This document shows positions 1 to 8,636 of a DNA stretch of 64,000 nucleotides, one piece after another (within the stretch, counting starts at the first letter, position 1; each line of letters opens with the position of its first letter). Below the pieces are notes generated by a model. That model was not told the origin of the DNA. It ran no database searches and was given only the letters and a program-made list of their open reading frames with translations. The stretch is from Clostridia bacterium (GTDB lineage: Bacteria; Bacillota; Clostridia; Oscillospirales; Acutalibacteraceae). The stretch spans positions 124,001-188,000 of the forward strand of contig JAFUNA010000014.1 in assembly GCA_017473165.1 (NCBI GenBank), read 5' to 3'. Position numbers and translations under genes: made by a program.

Positions 1-341
1 GCTTTAAGGTCACTCCGTCAAGTGACGAAAGCCGTCACGATATCATTCAGGCTCTCTGTCTTGAAACACCCGAAAGACTTGTTGAATTCTGTCAGGGAAT
101 CCAGAGCGGTGCTCCCGTCGATTCCTATGTTGTGCCCGAGCCCTGGGATATGCCCGGCTATGACAGCAAGGTTATCATGGCGGCAGGTGCATTCATTCTG
201 GGCTCGTCAATCGAGCTTTCAGCCGACGCTCCGCTGCGTGAGCCCTATGCGGTATGGCTTCAGGGCGGAATAAATTTCCACTCCGCCAAAACCGCAATTA
301 TGCTTGCGGCGGAAAAGCTTTCAAAGAAGGGGCTGATTTAA
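1..341 (+). CDS. Methionine gamma-lyase family protein (aluminium-resistance/YnbB type), C-terminal part
   Basis: Only the last 112 or so codons are present; the open frame runs in from the left edge (first full codon at 3) to the TAA at 339-341. The tail reads VPEPWDMPGYDSKVIMAAG followed by a run ending in AVWLQGGINFHSAKTAI, which I recognise as the C-terminal small domain of the PLP-dependent cystathionine/methionine gamma-lyase-like family often named aluminium resistance protein. The PLP lysine lies outside the window, so activity cannot be checked. The next gene starts on the base after the stop, indicating co-transcription. The family assignment rests on the tail only. Confidence 0.75.
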   Translation, partial: FKVTPSSDESRHDIIQALCLETPERLVEFCQGIQSGAPVDSYVVPEPWDMPGYDSKVIMAAGAFILGSSIELSADAPLREPYAVWLQGGINFHSAKTAIMLAAEKLSKKGLI

Positions 342-1025
342 ATGGAATACAAAGGAATAACCCGTGATGCCCTTTTCCTTATGGCGGACAACCGTTTCAG
401 AGATTCAAAGGCATATTACGAGGAGCACAAAGAACAAATCAAAAGCTCCATGACAATTCCCATGCGTCAGCTTGCGGGAATCATCGGCGAAGAGCTTGTT
501 TCCCTTGACCCGCTTATGAATACCATTCCCACAAAAATGGTTTCAAGAGTCCGCCGTGATACACGCTACACCAAGGATAAGAGCCTTTACCGTGAGAATA
601 TGTGGATAATGTTCATGCGACCCAAGCACGAATGGAGAGGTTATCCCTGCATGTGGTTTGAGGTTACGCCGATGAATTATTCGCTCGGAGTGGGATTTTT
701 CGGCGATGAGCCCGGACTTCTCGAAGCATTCCGAAAAAACCTGCGTGAAAATCCCGAGGAATTCAGAAAAGCGGCTGATTTGTGCATCGGCACAGGCTCG
801 CAATTCTTCAGCAGAAAATACAAAAGACCTTTCCCCGGCTGTCCCGAGGGTCTTGAAGAATATTACAACGCAAAAGATGTTGGTTTTATCATGTTTTCGG
901 GTCAGCTTGAGGACCTTGAGGACGACACGATAATAAAAATCATGCGTGAAACCTATAAGGCATATTCGCCGATGTATAAATTCCTGCTCAAGGTTTCTGA
1001 TGAATATTTCTCAAAGGAGGAATAA
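342..1025 (+). CDS. DUF2461 family protein
   Basis: A 227-residue soluble protein beginning directly after the preceding stop codon. The N-terminal half carries the DUF2461 pattern: a helix ending in NRFRDSKAYYEEHKEQIK, then VSRVRRDTRYTKDKSLYREN and a WFEV strand, followed by a C-terminal helical part with a KRPFPGCPEGL turn. The length fits the family, which has no established biochemical role. There are no signal peptide or membrane segments, so it should be cytoplasmic. It is translated from the same message as the PLP enzyme upstream and the phosphohexomutase one base downstream. Confidence 0.85.
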   Translation: MEYKGITRDALFLMADNRFRDSKAYYEEHKEQIKSSMTIPMRQLAGIIGEELVSLDPLMNTIPTKMVSRVRRDTRYTKDKSLYRENMWIMFMRPKHEWRGYPCMWFEVTPMNYSLGVGFFGDEPGLLEAFRKNLRENPEEFRKAADLCIGTGSQFFSRKYKRPFPGCPEGLEEYYNAKDVGFIMFSGQLEDLEDDTIIKIMRETYKAYSPMYKFLLKVSDEYFSKEE

Positions 1026-1026
1026 C

Positions 1027-2529
1027 ATGGACTACTCCAAATTCAAAAGCGGCAGCGACATAAGAGGCTATGCGTTGGGTGATGAGTCAAATCCCCTTTT
1101 CATGAGCGACGAAATGGTTATGCGCGCCTCTGCAGCGTTTGCACAATGGCTGAAAAATAAAACAGGCAAGGAAAAGCTGTTTGTTTCCGTCGGTCATGAC
1201 AGCAGGCTTTCTGCCGAAAGAATCAAGAATGCAGTCATAAAAGCTCTTACCTCAAACGGAATTGACGTTGCCGACTGCGGACTTTCCTCAACGCCCGCTA
1301 TGTTTATGACAACCGTTGATATGGGATGCGACGGTGCGGTGCAGATTACCGCAAGCCACCACCCGAAGGACAGAAACGGGCTGAAATTTTTCACCCGTGA
1401 CGGCGGTCTTGACGGCTCCGACATTGCGGATATTCTTAAAACTGCAGGTGAAATTAATCCTCTCGGCGAGGGCAAGGGCGAATGCAAAGCCTGCAATTTC
1501 ATGAAGCGTTATGCGGAAATTCTTCGTCAGATGATTATTGACGGCGTGGGAGATGAAAAGCCGCTCAACGGAATGAAAATTGTTGTTGATGCAGGCAACG
1601 GTGCAGGCGGATTCTATGCATATGATGTGCTCGAGCCCCTCGGTGCTGACATTTCGGGCAGCGTTTATCTTGAGCCCGACGGAAATTTCCCCAATCACGC
1701 TCCAAATCCCGAAAACGCAGAGGCTATGGCTTGCGTTTCAAAGGCTGCCGTTGATGCAAATGCCGATTTCGGCGTTATATTCGACACAGACGTTGACCGT
1801 GCAGCTTGTGTCGGCAAAGGCGGATTTGAAATCAACCGCAACCGACTTGTTGCCCTTGCATCAAAAATTGCTCTCAATTCCTGCAAAGGCGGCACAATCG
1901 TCACCGACAGCGTTACCTCCGACGGACTTGCGGAATTCATAAAAGAAAACGGCGGCGTTCATTACCGCTTCAAAAGAGGATACCGCAACGTTATCAACAA
2001 GCAGATTGAGCTTGAAAACAGCGGCGTCAAGTGTCCCCTTGCAATGGAAACTTCGGGTCACGCCGCATTTGCGGAAAACTATTTCCTTGATGACGGTGCT
2101 TACCTTATAACAAAGCTGATTATCGAAGCGGCGGCACTTTCAAAGCAGGGCAAAACGCTTGAAAGCCTTATTGAAAATCTGCGTGAAGCCGCAGAAGAAA
2201 AGGAAATGCGTTTCAGAATTCTTTGCGACGATTTCAAGCCCGAGGGCGAGAAAATAATTGCACTTTTCGAAAATGCCGCAAAAGAAAAAGACGGCTGGAC
2301 TCCTGCCGACGATAACCGTGAGGGAATACGCATCAATGCGGACAAATCCTGCGGAAACGGCTGGTTTCTTGTACGTTTGAGCGTTCACGACCCGATTATC
2401 GTTCTCAACTTTGAGAGCGACGAAATCGGCGGAATCATAAAAATGGCAAAGGATGTTTTCGCTGTTATTTCGTCAGCTGAAAACATTGATTTGCTTGATA
2501 TATCGGCACTCACAAACTTTATTGATTAA
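1027..2529 (+). CDS. Phosphomannomutase/phosphoglucomutase
   Basis: This is a 500-residue alpha-D-phosphohexomutase that interconverts hexose 1- and 6-phosphates. The four-domain family signature is visible: active-site phosphoserine loop ITASHHPKDRNGLKFF near residue 105, metal-binding loop FDTDVDRAACV near 255, and sugar-binding loop METSGHAAF near 340. The phosphate-binding domain follows at the C-terminus. The ATG at 1027 is preferred over an upstream in-frame codon at 946 because AAGGAGG lies just before it and the earlier codon sits inside the DUF2461 gene. Substrate preference (mannose or glucose) cannot be told from sequence. It could supply hexose 1-phosphates for surface glycans. 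Confidence 0.92.
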   Translation: MDYSKFKSGSDIRGYALGDESNPLFMSDEMVMRASAAFAQWLKNKTGKEKLFVSVGHDSRLSAERIKNAVIKALTSNGIDVADCGLSSTPAMFMTTVDMGCDGAVQITASHHPKDRNGLKFFTRDGGLDGSDIADILKTAGEINPLGEGKGECKACNFMKRYAEILRQMIIDGVGDEKPLNGMKIVVDAGNGAGGFYAYDVLEPLGADISGSVYLEPDGNFPNHAPNPENAEAMACVSKAAVDANADFGVIFDTDVDRAACVGKGGFEINRNRLVALASKIALNSCKGGTIVTDSVTSDGLAEFIKENGGVHYRFKRGYRNVINKQIELENSGVKCPLAMETSGHAAFAENYFLDDGAYLITKLIIEAAALSKQGKTLESLIENLREAAEEKEMRFRILCDDFKPEGEKIIALFENAAKEKDGWTPADDNREGIRINADKSCGNGWFLVRLSVHDPIIVLNFESDEIGGIIKMAKDVFAVISSAENIDLLDISALTNFID

Positions 2530-2541
2530 GGAGAGATAAAA

Positions 2542-3435
2542 ATGATTGACAAAATTATCAAAGCTTTTTTCGCCGTTGTTACTGCAATCCTCACCCTTTT
2601 CTACACCCCCACTCCCGTAAAAAACGTTAACCCCGCCCCCGTAGCAGAAGTCAAAAGAACGCAGGATGTTACCGTTATGACATATAACGTTTACATCAGC
2701 GGTACAGGCGAAAAATCGCCCGAAAACAGAACTCCCCTCGTTGTTCAGAATATCCGCAGATATATGCCCGATTCCTTCGGACTTCAGGAGGCTGACCCCG
2801 CATGGATTGAAAGAATTTCCGAAGCTATGCCCGAATACGCTTATGTCGGCATCGGCAGAGATTTGGGCGGCGGCGGTGAAGCAAGCCCCGTTTTCTATAA
2901 AAAAGACAAGTATGAGGTGCTTGATTCAGACACATTCTGGCTTTCAAAAACTCCCAATATGCCTTCAAGAGGCTGGGATGCAATGCTCAACAGAGTCTGC
3001 ACCTACGCAGTTCTCCGTGACGTTGAAACAGGCTTTGTTTATGCTCATTTCAATGCACATTTTGACCATCTCGGCGTTATTGCCCGCCTTGAATCCGTTG
3101 CGGTTGTTGCCGAAAAGATAACAAAAATCTGCAACACCTTCCCCGTTGTTTTTACCGGTGACCTCAACGACTATGAGGGCGGCGATATGTACGGCAGAGT
3201 TCTTGAAACCGGTCTTAAAGACACAAAATATCTTGCCGAAACCGTAAGCGGCGGAAACATTACATATCACGGCTATTCATCCCTCATGGAAAAGGATGCT
3301 CCCATCGATTTCATTTTTGTTAACAGCATGGCGTCAAAGGTTAAGAGCTACACCGTTGACACAACAGAATATGACGGCATAATCGCATCCGACCACCATC
3401 CCGTTATTTCACAGTTGATCCTCATCAACGGCTAA
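2542..3435 (+). CDS. Exported endonuclease/exonuclease/phosphatase (EEP) family protein, copy 1
   Basis: A 297-residue protein of the DNase I-like EEP superfamily, which hydrolyses phosphodiester or phosphomonoester bonds with Mg2+. Residues 1-23 form a hydrophobic export signal or anchor, followed by a proline-rich stretch. The catalytic set is complete: MTYNVY near residue 48, metal-binding Glu in GLQEADPAW, His in HFNAHFDH, the Asp/Asn pair in TGDLNDYEG, and the terminal SDHHPV. It heads a run of three paralogues (to 5136) with an SD (AAGGAGAG) before the ATG. The substrate (nucleic acid, sphingomyelin, inositol phosphate or other) is not predictable. Confidence 0.85.
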   Translation: MIDKIIKAFFAVVTAILTLFYTPTPVKNVNPAPVAEVKRTQDVTVMTYNVYISGTGEKSPENRTPLVVQNIRRYMPDSFGLQEADPAWIERISEAMPEYAYVGIGRDLGGGGEASPVFYKKDKYEVLDSDTFWLSKTPNMPSRGWDAMLNRVCTYAVLRDVETGFVYAHFNAHFDHLGVIARLESVAVVAEKITKICNTFPVVFTGDLNDYEGGDMYGRVLETGLKDTKYLAETVSGGNITYHGYSSLMEKDAPIDFIFVNSMASKVKSYTVDTTEYDGIIASDHHPVISQLILING

Positions 3436-3448
3436 AGGAGTGTAACTT

Positions 3449-4378
3449 ATGCTTTTCAAAATCTGTCAGATAATTGTTGCATTCTTCTTTTCGGTTGCAT
3501 CATTGTTTTCGGCAACCGTACCGACTCCCGTTGTTGAAACAGAAAAACCTCTTGTCAGCGTTAATCCCATTCCGATTGCCAAGGCTGAAAAAACACAGGA
3601 CATCAAGGTCATGACCTTCAATCTGAAATATAACGGCGACGGATATCAGACAAGAGAAAACAGATTCCCAAAAGCCGTTAAAATGATTGAAAGACACGCC
3701 GCAGATTCCTTCGGCGTGCAGGAAGCCGAAAAATGGTGGAACGACAGCTTTGAGGAAGCTCTGCCGCAATATGCCCGTGTGGGCACATACAGGGATGACG
3801 GAATTTCCCTCGGAGAATCCTGCTCGATTTTCTATCTGAAAGATAAATTCGAGCTTGTGGATTCGGGTGATTTCTGGCTTTCCGAAACCCCCGACAAACC
3901 AAGCAAGGGCTGGGACAGCGCCTGCAGCAGAATAACAACCTGGGCAATCCTCAAGGATAAAGCAACAGGATTTGTTTACGCACATTTCAATACGCATCTC
4001 GACCATGTCGGTGCAAAGGCAAAGGCTGAATCCGTTCCTCTTATTGCAGAAAAAATCGCCGAAATCGCACCCGATATTCCCGTTGTTTTAACGGGCGATT
4101 TCAACATGACAGAGGATTCGGGCAACTATGTCAACATCCTTGCCTGTAAACTCAACGACACAAGGCATCTTGCCGAAAGAGCCGATAACTGTGCAACCTA
4201 TCACGACTATAACCCCTTTGTTTTCAACACAAAGCCCATCGATTTTATTTTCGTAAACGGCTATTACGCTTCGGTTAAATCAAGCATTGTTGATTCGTCA
4301 ACATTCGGACTTGTTTATCCCTCGGACCACTTCCCCGTAATTGTTGAAATGACACTTTTTAACGGAGGTAACAATTAA
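3449..4378 (+). CDS. Exported endonuclease/exonuclease/phosphatase (EEP) family protein, copy 2
   Basis: This 309-residue protein is a close paralogue of its upstream neighbour. It has an N-terminal hydrophobic signal (residues 1-25) with a proline/valine spacer, then the EEP fold. The catalytic signature comprises MTFNLKYN, GVQEAEKWW, HFNTHLDHVG, TGDFNMTEDSG and the C-terminal SDHFPV. A strong AAAGGAGTG SD precedes the ATG, 13 bases after the previous stop. The last base of its TAA overlaps the ATG of copy 3, so copies 2 and 3 are probably translationally coupled. The phrase FWLSETPDKPSKGWD is shared nearly verbatim with copies 1 and 3. Confidence 0.85.
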   Translation: MLFKICQIIVAFFFSVASLFSATVPTPVVETEKPLVSVNPIPIAKAEKTQDIKVMTFNLKYNGDGYQTRENRFPKAVKMIERHAADSFGVQEAEKWWNDSFEEALPQYARVGTYRDDGISLGESCSIFYLKDKFELVDSGDFWLSETPDKPSKGWDSACSRITTWAILKDKATGFVYAHFNTHLDHVGAKAKAESVPLIAEKIAEIAPDIPVVLTGDFNMTEDSGNYVNILACKLNDTRHLAERADNCATYHDYNPFVFNTKPIDFIFVNGYYASVKSSIVDSSTFGLVYPSDHFPVIVEMTLFNGGNN

Positions 4379-5136
4379 TGTATAGAGTAATGACATTCAA
4401 CCTGCTTTGCTACGGCAGTAAACACAGAAAATGGAAAAAAAGAGCTCCCCTTGTTTATAAAATTATCCGTGAGGCAAACCCCGATTCCTTCGGCGTGCAG
4501 GAAGCACACTATGAATGGATGAAAAAGCTTATAAAAAATCTTCCCGAATACGCTTTTGTCGGCGTTGGCAGAGATGACGGCAAAAAGAAGGGCGAATTTT
4601 CCGCCGTGTTTTATAAAAAAGACAAATTCACCGCAAGCGACAGCGGAAATTTCTGGCTTTCCGAAACTCCGGACAAGCCCGGCAAGGGCTGGGATGCCGC
4701 CTGCATAAGAGTTGCATCGTATGTTAAACTCACCGACAAAGAAACAGGCAAATCCTATGTTCATTTCAACACTCACCTCGACCATGTCGGTGAAATCGCA
4801 AGAATTGAAGGCGTTAAAATGATTCAGCAGAAGACCGCTTCCTTTGGCGAAGTGCCCGTTGTCTGCACAGGTGATTTCAATGTTTTCCAGGATTCCGACT
4901 GCTACAACACAATGATAAGCGGCAACATGAAGGACGCAAGAAAGCTTGCACCCGACACCGATGACTGCTACACCTTCCACGGCTTCAGACCCGAAGAAAT
5001 CCGTGAAATCATCGACTTTGTTTTCGTTGACGAAGCAACCGTAAAGCCTGCTAAATTCAGGGTTATCAACAAAATGATTGACGGTGAGTATTATTCAGAC
5101 CACTTTGCGGCATATGCGGATATTGAGCTTGTGTAA
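4378..5136 (+). CDS. Endonuclease/exonuclease/phosphatase family protein, copy 3, without signal peptide
   Basis: A 252-residue EEP protein that begins directly at the catalytic domain (MYRVMTFNLLCYG), lacking the roughly 50-residue leader of copies 1 and 2, so it should stay in the cytoplasm. The catalytic residues are intact: GVQEAHYEW, HFNTHLDHVG, TGDFNVFQDSD, IDFVFVDE and SDHFAAY. Its ATG overlaps the stop of copy 2 by one base, with GGAGG seven bases upstream inside copy 2. The set reads as tandem duplication followed by a change in location. Substrate unknown. Confidence 0.85.
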   Translation: MYRVMTFNLLCYGSKHRKWKKRAPLVYKIIREANPDSFGVQEAHYEWMKKLIKNLPEYAFVGVGRDDGKKKGEFSAVFYKKDKFTASDSGNFWLSETPDKPGKGWDAACIRVASYVKLTDKETGKSYVHFNTHLDHVGEIARIEGVKMIQQKTASFGEVPVVCTGDFNVFQDSDCYNTMISGNMKDARKLAPDTDDCYTFHGFRPEEIREIIDFVFVDEATVKPAKFRVINKMIDGEYYSDHFAAYADIELV

Positions 5137-5184
5137 TTTTCGGGTCATTTTTTTCAAAATGTGTAACAGTAACCCTTAATCCGA

Positions 5185-5213
5185 TTGACAAAAATTATAC
5201 ATAATGTTAAAAT
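5185..5213 (+). promoter_or_regulatory. Sigma-A type promoter for the M28 peptidase gene
   Basis: TTGACA at 5185-5190, a 17-base spacer, and TAAAAT at 5208-5213 preceded by an extended TG. It lies 32 bases before the ATG at 5245 in the gap after the EEP genes, so the peptidase is probably transcribed separately. Confidence 0.7.
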
Positions 5214-5244
5214 TTTGTTATAAATTTGTGAAGGAGAATTAAGA

Positions 5245-6486
5245 ATGGATTTAAAGAAGATTATTGACAAAAAGAATTCTGCCGCAAAATACATGATTGA
5301 TGAAATCACCCACATCATCAAAACCTGCGGAAAAAGAGACCCCGGCTCGGAGGGCGAGAAGAAATCATGCGAATACATGGCAAAGGTTCTTGAAAAAGAC
5401 TGCGGCTGCGAAGATGTTAAAATCGAATCCTATGAGGTTGCTCCCAGAGCCTTCTACGGCTGGATTTATTTCACCGTAACCTTCGCAATTCTCGGTGCAA
5501 TCCTCTTTCCCTTTGCTCCCATTATTTCAATTCCTTTGATTATTGCAGGCTTTGCAATCGTTCTTATTCAGTTCGGCGTTTACAAAAAGCTTCTTGACCC
5601 CATTTTCCCCAAGAAAACAAGCCACAACGTAACCGCAATCAAAAAGTGTAAGGGCGAAGTCAAGAGAAGAATCATTTTCAACGGTCACCCCGACGCAACA
5701 TGGGAATGGCCCGTAAACTACGCTCTTGGCGGAATCGGCTTTGAAGGCCACGCAGTTATCGTAATCGGTGCTGCAATTTTCTATCTTGTTCTTTCAATTA
5801 TTTACGTTGCCAAAAACGGCATAACCTTCGGAATGCCCGACACCTCCGACCCCCTCGTAAAGGCAGGTCTTTGGGGACTTGTTACTCTCCCCTTCTCAAT
5901 CGGTCTTTACTTTATGGTTAACTACCGCAGAGTTGTTGACGGTGCAAACGATAACCTCACAGGCTGCTACGTTGGCATTGCAATTCTCAAATACCTCAAG
6001 GATGAAGGCATTGAGCTTGAAAACACAGAGGTTGGCGTTGTTCTCACAGGCTCCGAGGAAATCGGTTTGAGAGGTTCAAAGGCATGGGCTGAAATGCACA
6101 AGAACGATTTTAAGGATGTTCCCACATTCATCTACGCTTACGACACAATCAATGACCCCAAATATCTTATGTCAAACTACTATGACCTTAACGGCACGAT
6201 AAGAAGCGACAAGGACTGTGCAGACCTCTTTATGGAAGCTGCAAAGGCAGTCGGCGTTCCCTGCAAAAAGGGCGGCGTACCTCCCCTTGGCGGTGCGGTT
6301 GACGCAGCAGCCTTCACACAGGGCGGTTTCCGTGCAGCAGGCGTAACAGGTCTTAACCACAAGCTTGAACGCTACTATCACACCAGACTCGATACATACA
6401 CAAACATGAACGAAAAGGGCATTGAAAACTGCTTCGCAGCAAGTGTTAAGATGCTTGAAATGTTTGATGACGGCGCAAAACAGTAA
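5245..6486 (+). CDS. M28 family metallopeptidase with embedded transmembrane helices
   Basis: A 413-residue protein with an M28 (di-zinc aminopeptidase-like) fold. The ligand set is readable: His148 in FNGHPDATWEW, Asp236 in GANDNLTG, Glu271/Glu272 in TGSEEIGLRG, Asp300 in YAYDTIND and His379 in YYHTRLDT. Unusually, hydrophobic membrane-like segments interrupt the domain at about 71-112 (probably two helices), 169-189 and 206-226, between the first two ligands. It therefore looks membrane-embedded with the catalytic site on one face. There is no signal peptide. SD GAAGGAG precedes the ATG. A promoter stands upstream and a strong terminator directly downstream, so it is monocistronic. Confidence 0.85.
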   Translation: MDLKKIIDKKNSAAKYMIDEITHIIKTCGKRDPGSEGEKKSCEYMAKVLEKDCGCEDVKIESYEVAPRAFYGWIYFTVTFAILGAILFPFAPIISIPLIIAGFAIVLIQFGVYKKLLDPIFPKKTSHNVTAIKKCKGEVKRRIIFNGHPDATWEWPVNYALGGIGFEGHAVIVIGAAIFYLVLSIIYVAKNGITFGMPDTSDPLVKAGLWGLVTLPFSIGLYFMVNYRRVVDGANDNLTGCYVGIAILKYLKDEGIELENTEVGVVLTGSEEIGLRGSKAWAEMHKNDFKDVPTFIYAYDTINDPKYLMSNYYDLNGTIRSDKDCADLFMEAAKAVGVPCKKGGVPPLGGAVDAAAFTQGGFRAAGVTGLNHKLERYYHTRLDTYTNMNEKGIENCFAASVKMLEMFDDGAKQ

Positions 6487-6501
6487 ACAGCAAAAAAATT
6501 A

Positions 6502-6530
6502 CGGCAGTCCATTGGGACTGCCGATTTTTT
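6502..6530. terminator. Bidirectional terminator between the M28 gene and potD
   Basis: Nine-bp perfect stem (CGGCAGTCC with GGACTGCCG) around a 4-base loop, followed by a T run on the + strand and preceded by an A run that serves the - strand. It sits between convergent stops. Confidence 0.9.
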
Positions 6531-6532
6531 AT

Positions 6533-7804
6533 TTATATATTCTCTCTGTACTTCTTCCTTGCATATCTGAAAATTACATATGCAAGACAAACAGCAATGA
6601 AAATTCCGATATAGAGTGCATATCTCTTTGCCTCGGGAGTCATCGCCTCGCCGTCATCGGATATAACCGACTCGGTTTCGCCGCCAAAGAAAAATGCTCT
6701 GTTGCCGTTTCCCGTTGAGGGAACGTGGTTTTTGACATCATCCCAGAGTGTGCTCATAAGAGCAAGAATTTCGGGCTCAAGATTGAGGAAAAGCTGGGTC
6801 TTGAACTTTCCTTCCTCGGGATAAAGAATTTCGTTCTGATAGAATGAATATTCGGGGTTGCTGTAAACCTCGGTGTGGGGACTTGCATAGCAGATATATT
6901 CAGCATTGGCAAGGGCAACATCGGGCTCGAGAAGGAAGTTAATATAAAGCTCCGCCGCAAGCTTGTTCTTTGCATTTTTCAGAATGCAGACACCGTCAAC
7001 AAAGAAGTTTACACCCTCTTTGGGATAAACAAATTCAAGGTCGGGATTATTTTCCTGCATGGTGAGGAAATCGCCTGCATAATAGGGTCCCATTGCCGAC
7101 TCGCCCGACTCCATCTTAAGGAAGATTTCATCGTTGACGTATGCGGGAGATACGCTTTTCTGCTCCTTGAGAAGCTCTGCAGCAACTCTCCACGCAGCGG
7201 GTGATTCGTTGTTATAGTCCATACCGAGAACGCTCTGTGCAATCGCAAACGCATCACGGGGATTGTTGAACATGAGAATACTGTTTGAATAATCCTCATT
7301 CCAGAGAGCAGTCCAGCTGTCGGGAGCTTCTTCAACCATGGTTGTGTTGTAAATCAGACCTACCATGCCGACCGTATAGGGCACTGAAAATTCGTTTTTG
7401 GGGTCATGGGCAAGGTTTTTATACTGCTCGGGAATGTATTTATAGTTGGGAATGTTTGAAAAATCAATTTTATCAAGCATATCCTCCGCTATCATTCGCT
7501 CAATCATATAGTCGGAGGGAATAACAACATCATATGAAACTCCGCCGCCCTTGAGCTTTGAATACATAACCTCGTTGTTGTCATAGGTGTCATAGATAAC
7601 ATCTATGCCGTATTTTTCTTCGAATGCGGCATTGACATCAAGCGTATCGTCAACGCCGTCGGAAATATATTCGCCCCAGTTATAAACATAGAGCTTTGTG
7701 CCTTTAAGAGCATCGATTTCGCTCTGCTCTGCGGCAAACGCAGCCGTACAGGGAGCAAGAGCAACAATCAGCGCAAAAAGCACCGATATAATTCTTTTTT
7801 TCAA
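6533..7804 (-). CDS. potD: Spermidine/putrescine ABC transporter substrate-binding protein with C-terminal membrane anchor
   Basis: This is a periplasmic-binding-protein-like receptor for polyamines and the last gene of potABCD. After a signal peptide (MKKRIISVLFALIVALAP..AFAA) the mature part starts with the typical KLYVYNWGEYIS strand and continues with YDTYDNNEVMYSKL and VPYTVGMVGLIYN. The TTG at 7804-7802 is chosen because AAAGGAG lies 7 bases upstream; the in-frame GTG overlaps that SD and longer readings enter potC. It has no lipobox cysteine. Instead the C-terminus adds a membrane helix (ALYIGIFIAVCLAYVIF) and a basic tail, which would hold the receptor on the membrane. The length, 423 residues, exceeds the usual 350 or so for that reason. 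Confidence 0.9.
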   Translation of the reverse strand: MKKRIISVLFALIVALAPCTAAFAAEQSEIDALKGTKLYVYNWGEYISDGVDDTLDVNAAFEEKYGIDVIYDTYDNNEVMYSKLKGGGVSYDVVIPSDYMIERMIAEDMLDKIDFSNIPNYKYIPEQYKNLAHDPKNEFSVPYTVGMVGLIYNTTMVEEAPDSWTALWNEDYSNSILMFNNPRDAFAIAQSVLGMDYNNESPAAWRVAAELLKEQKSVSPAYVNDEIFLKMESGESAMGPYYAGDFLTMQENNPDLEFVYPKEGVNFFVDGVCILKNAKNKLAAELYINFLLEPDVALANAEYICYASPHTEVYSNPEYSFYQNEILYPEEGKFKTQLFLNLEPEILALMSTLWDDVKNHVPSTGNGNRAFFFGGETESVISDDGEAMTPEAKRYALYIGIFIAVCLAYVIFRYARKKYRENI

Positions 7805-7832
7805 ATCAGTCACTCCTTTAAAGAAATACCGA

Positions 7833-8636
7833 TCACTTTTTCTTTGATTTTTCCTCGCTCTTTGCCTGTGCAAGATTATAGAGAATAAGCAGAAACAGAA
7901 TGCTGACAAAAATCAAAGCGGAAAGTGCATACATATCCGGCTTGACCCTCTTTTTGGTCATTGAGAAAATGGCGATGGGAAGAGTCTGGAAGCCGGGACC
8001 GCTGGTGAAATAGCTGATAATAAAGTCATCCAGCGAAAGAGTGAACGCCGTAATCATGCCTGTTATTATGCCGGGCATAATCGACGGTAAAACCACCTTA
8101 AAGAACGCCATAACGGGCTTGCAGCCCAAATCCTGTGCCGCTTCGGCAAGGTTTCTGTCGGTCTGGCGAAGCTTTGGCAGAACATTTAAGATAATGTAAG
8201 GAAGATTGAAGGTAACGTGAGCAATAAGCAGCGTTCCGAAGCCGAGCACGGCATCGTCGCTGACAATTCTGCCGACAAAAACAAACAGAAGCATCATTGA
8301 AATACCCGTAACGATTTCAGGATTCATCATGGGGATGTTTGTTGTTGCCATAAGACCCGAACGCAGCGGACCTTTTCTCATTTTGTCAATACCCACTGCG
8401 GCAGCAGTTCCGAGAACGGTTGCGATAACCGACGAGCTGACCGCAAGAATGATTGTGTTGTAGAGTGCACGCAACGTTGCCTCGTCCTCAAAAAGGGATT
8501 TGTACCATTGAAGCGAAAATCCCGAAAAAACGCTTGTGCTTGTTGTTGTGTTGAACGAGAACAGAATCATTACAAAAATCGGAGCATAGAGAAACGCAAA
8601 AACAAGACCTGCGTAAATCTTTGAAGCAATTTTCAT
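7833..8636 (-). CDS. potC: Spermidine/putrescine ABC transporter permease PotC
   Basis: A 267-residue inner permease with about six membrane helices and the binding-protein-dependent permease (EAA) loop visible as NLAEAAQDLGCKPVMAF. The N-terminus, AFLYAPIFVMILFSFN, is characteristic of PotC. Its ATG overlaps the potB stop by four bases and potD begins 28 bases after its stop, placing it third in the operon. A poly-lysine tail (KSEEKSKKK) follows the last helix. Confidence 0.93.
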   Translation of the reverse strand: MKIASKIYAGLVFAFLYAPIFVMILFSFNTTTSTSVFSGFSLQWYKSLFEDEATLRALYNTIILAVSSSVIATVLGTAAAVGIDKMRKGPLRSGLMATTNIPMMNPEIVTGISMMLLFVFVGRIVSDDAVLGFGTLLIAHVTFNLPYIILNVLPKLRQTDRNLAEAAQDLGCKPVMAFFKVVLPSIMPGIITGMITAFTLSLDDFIISYFTSGPGFQTLPIAIFSMTKKRVKPDMYALSALIFVSILFLLILYNLAQAKSEEKSKKK

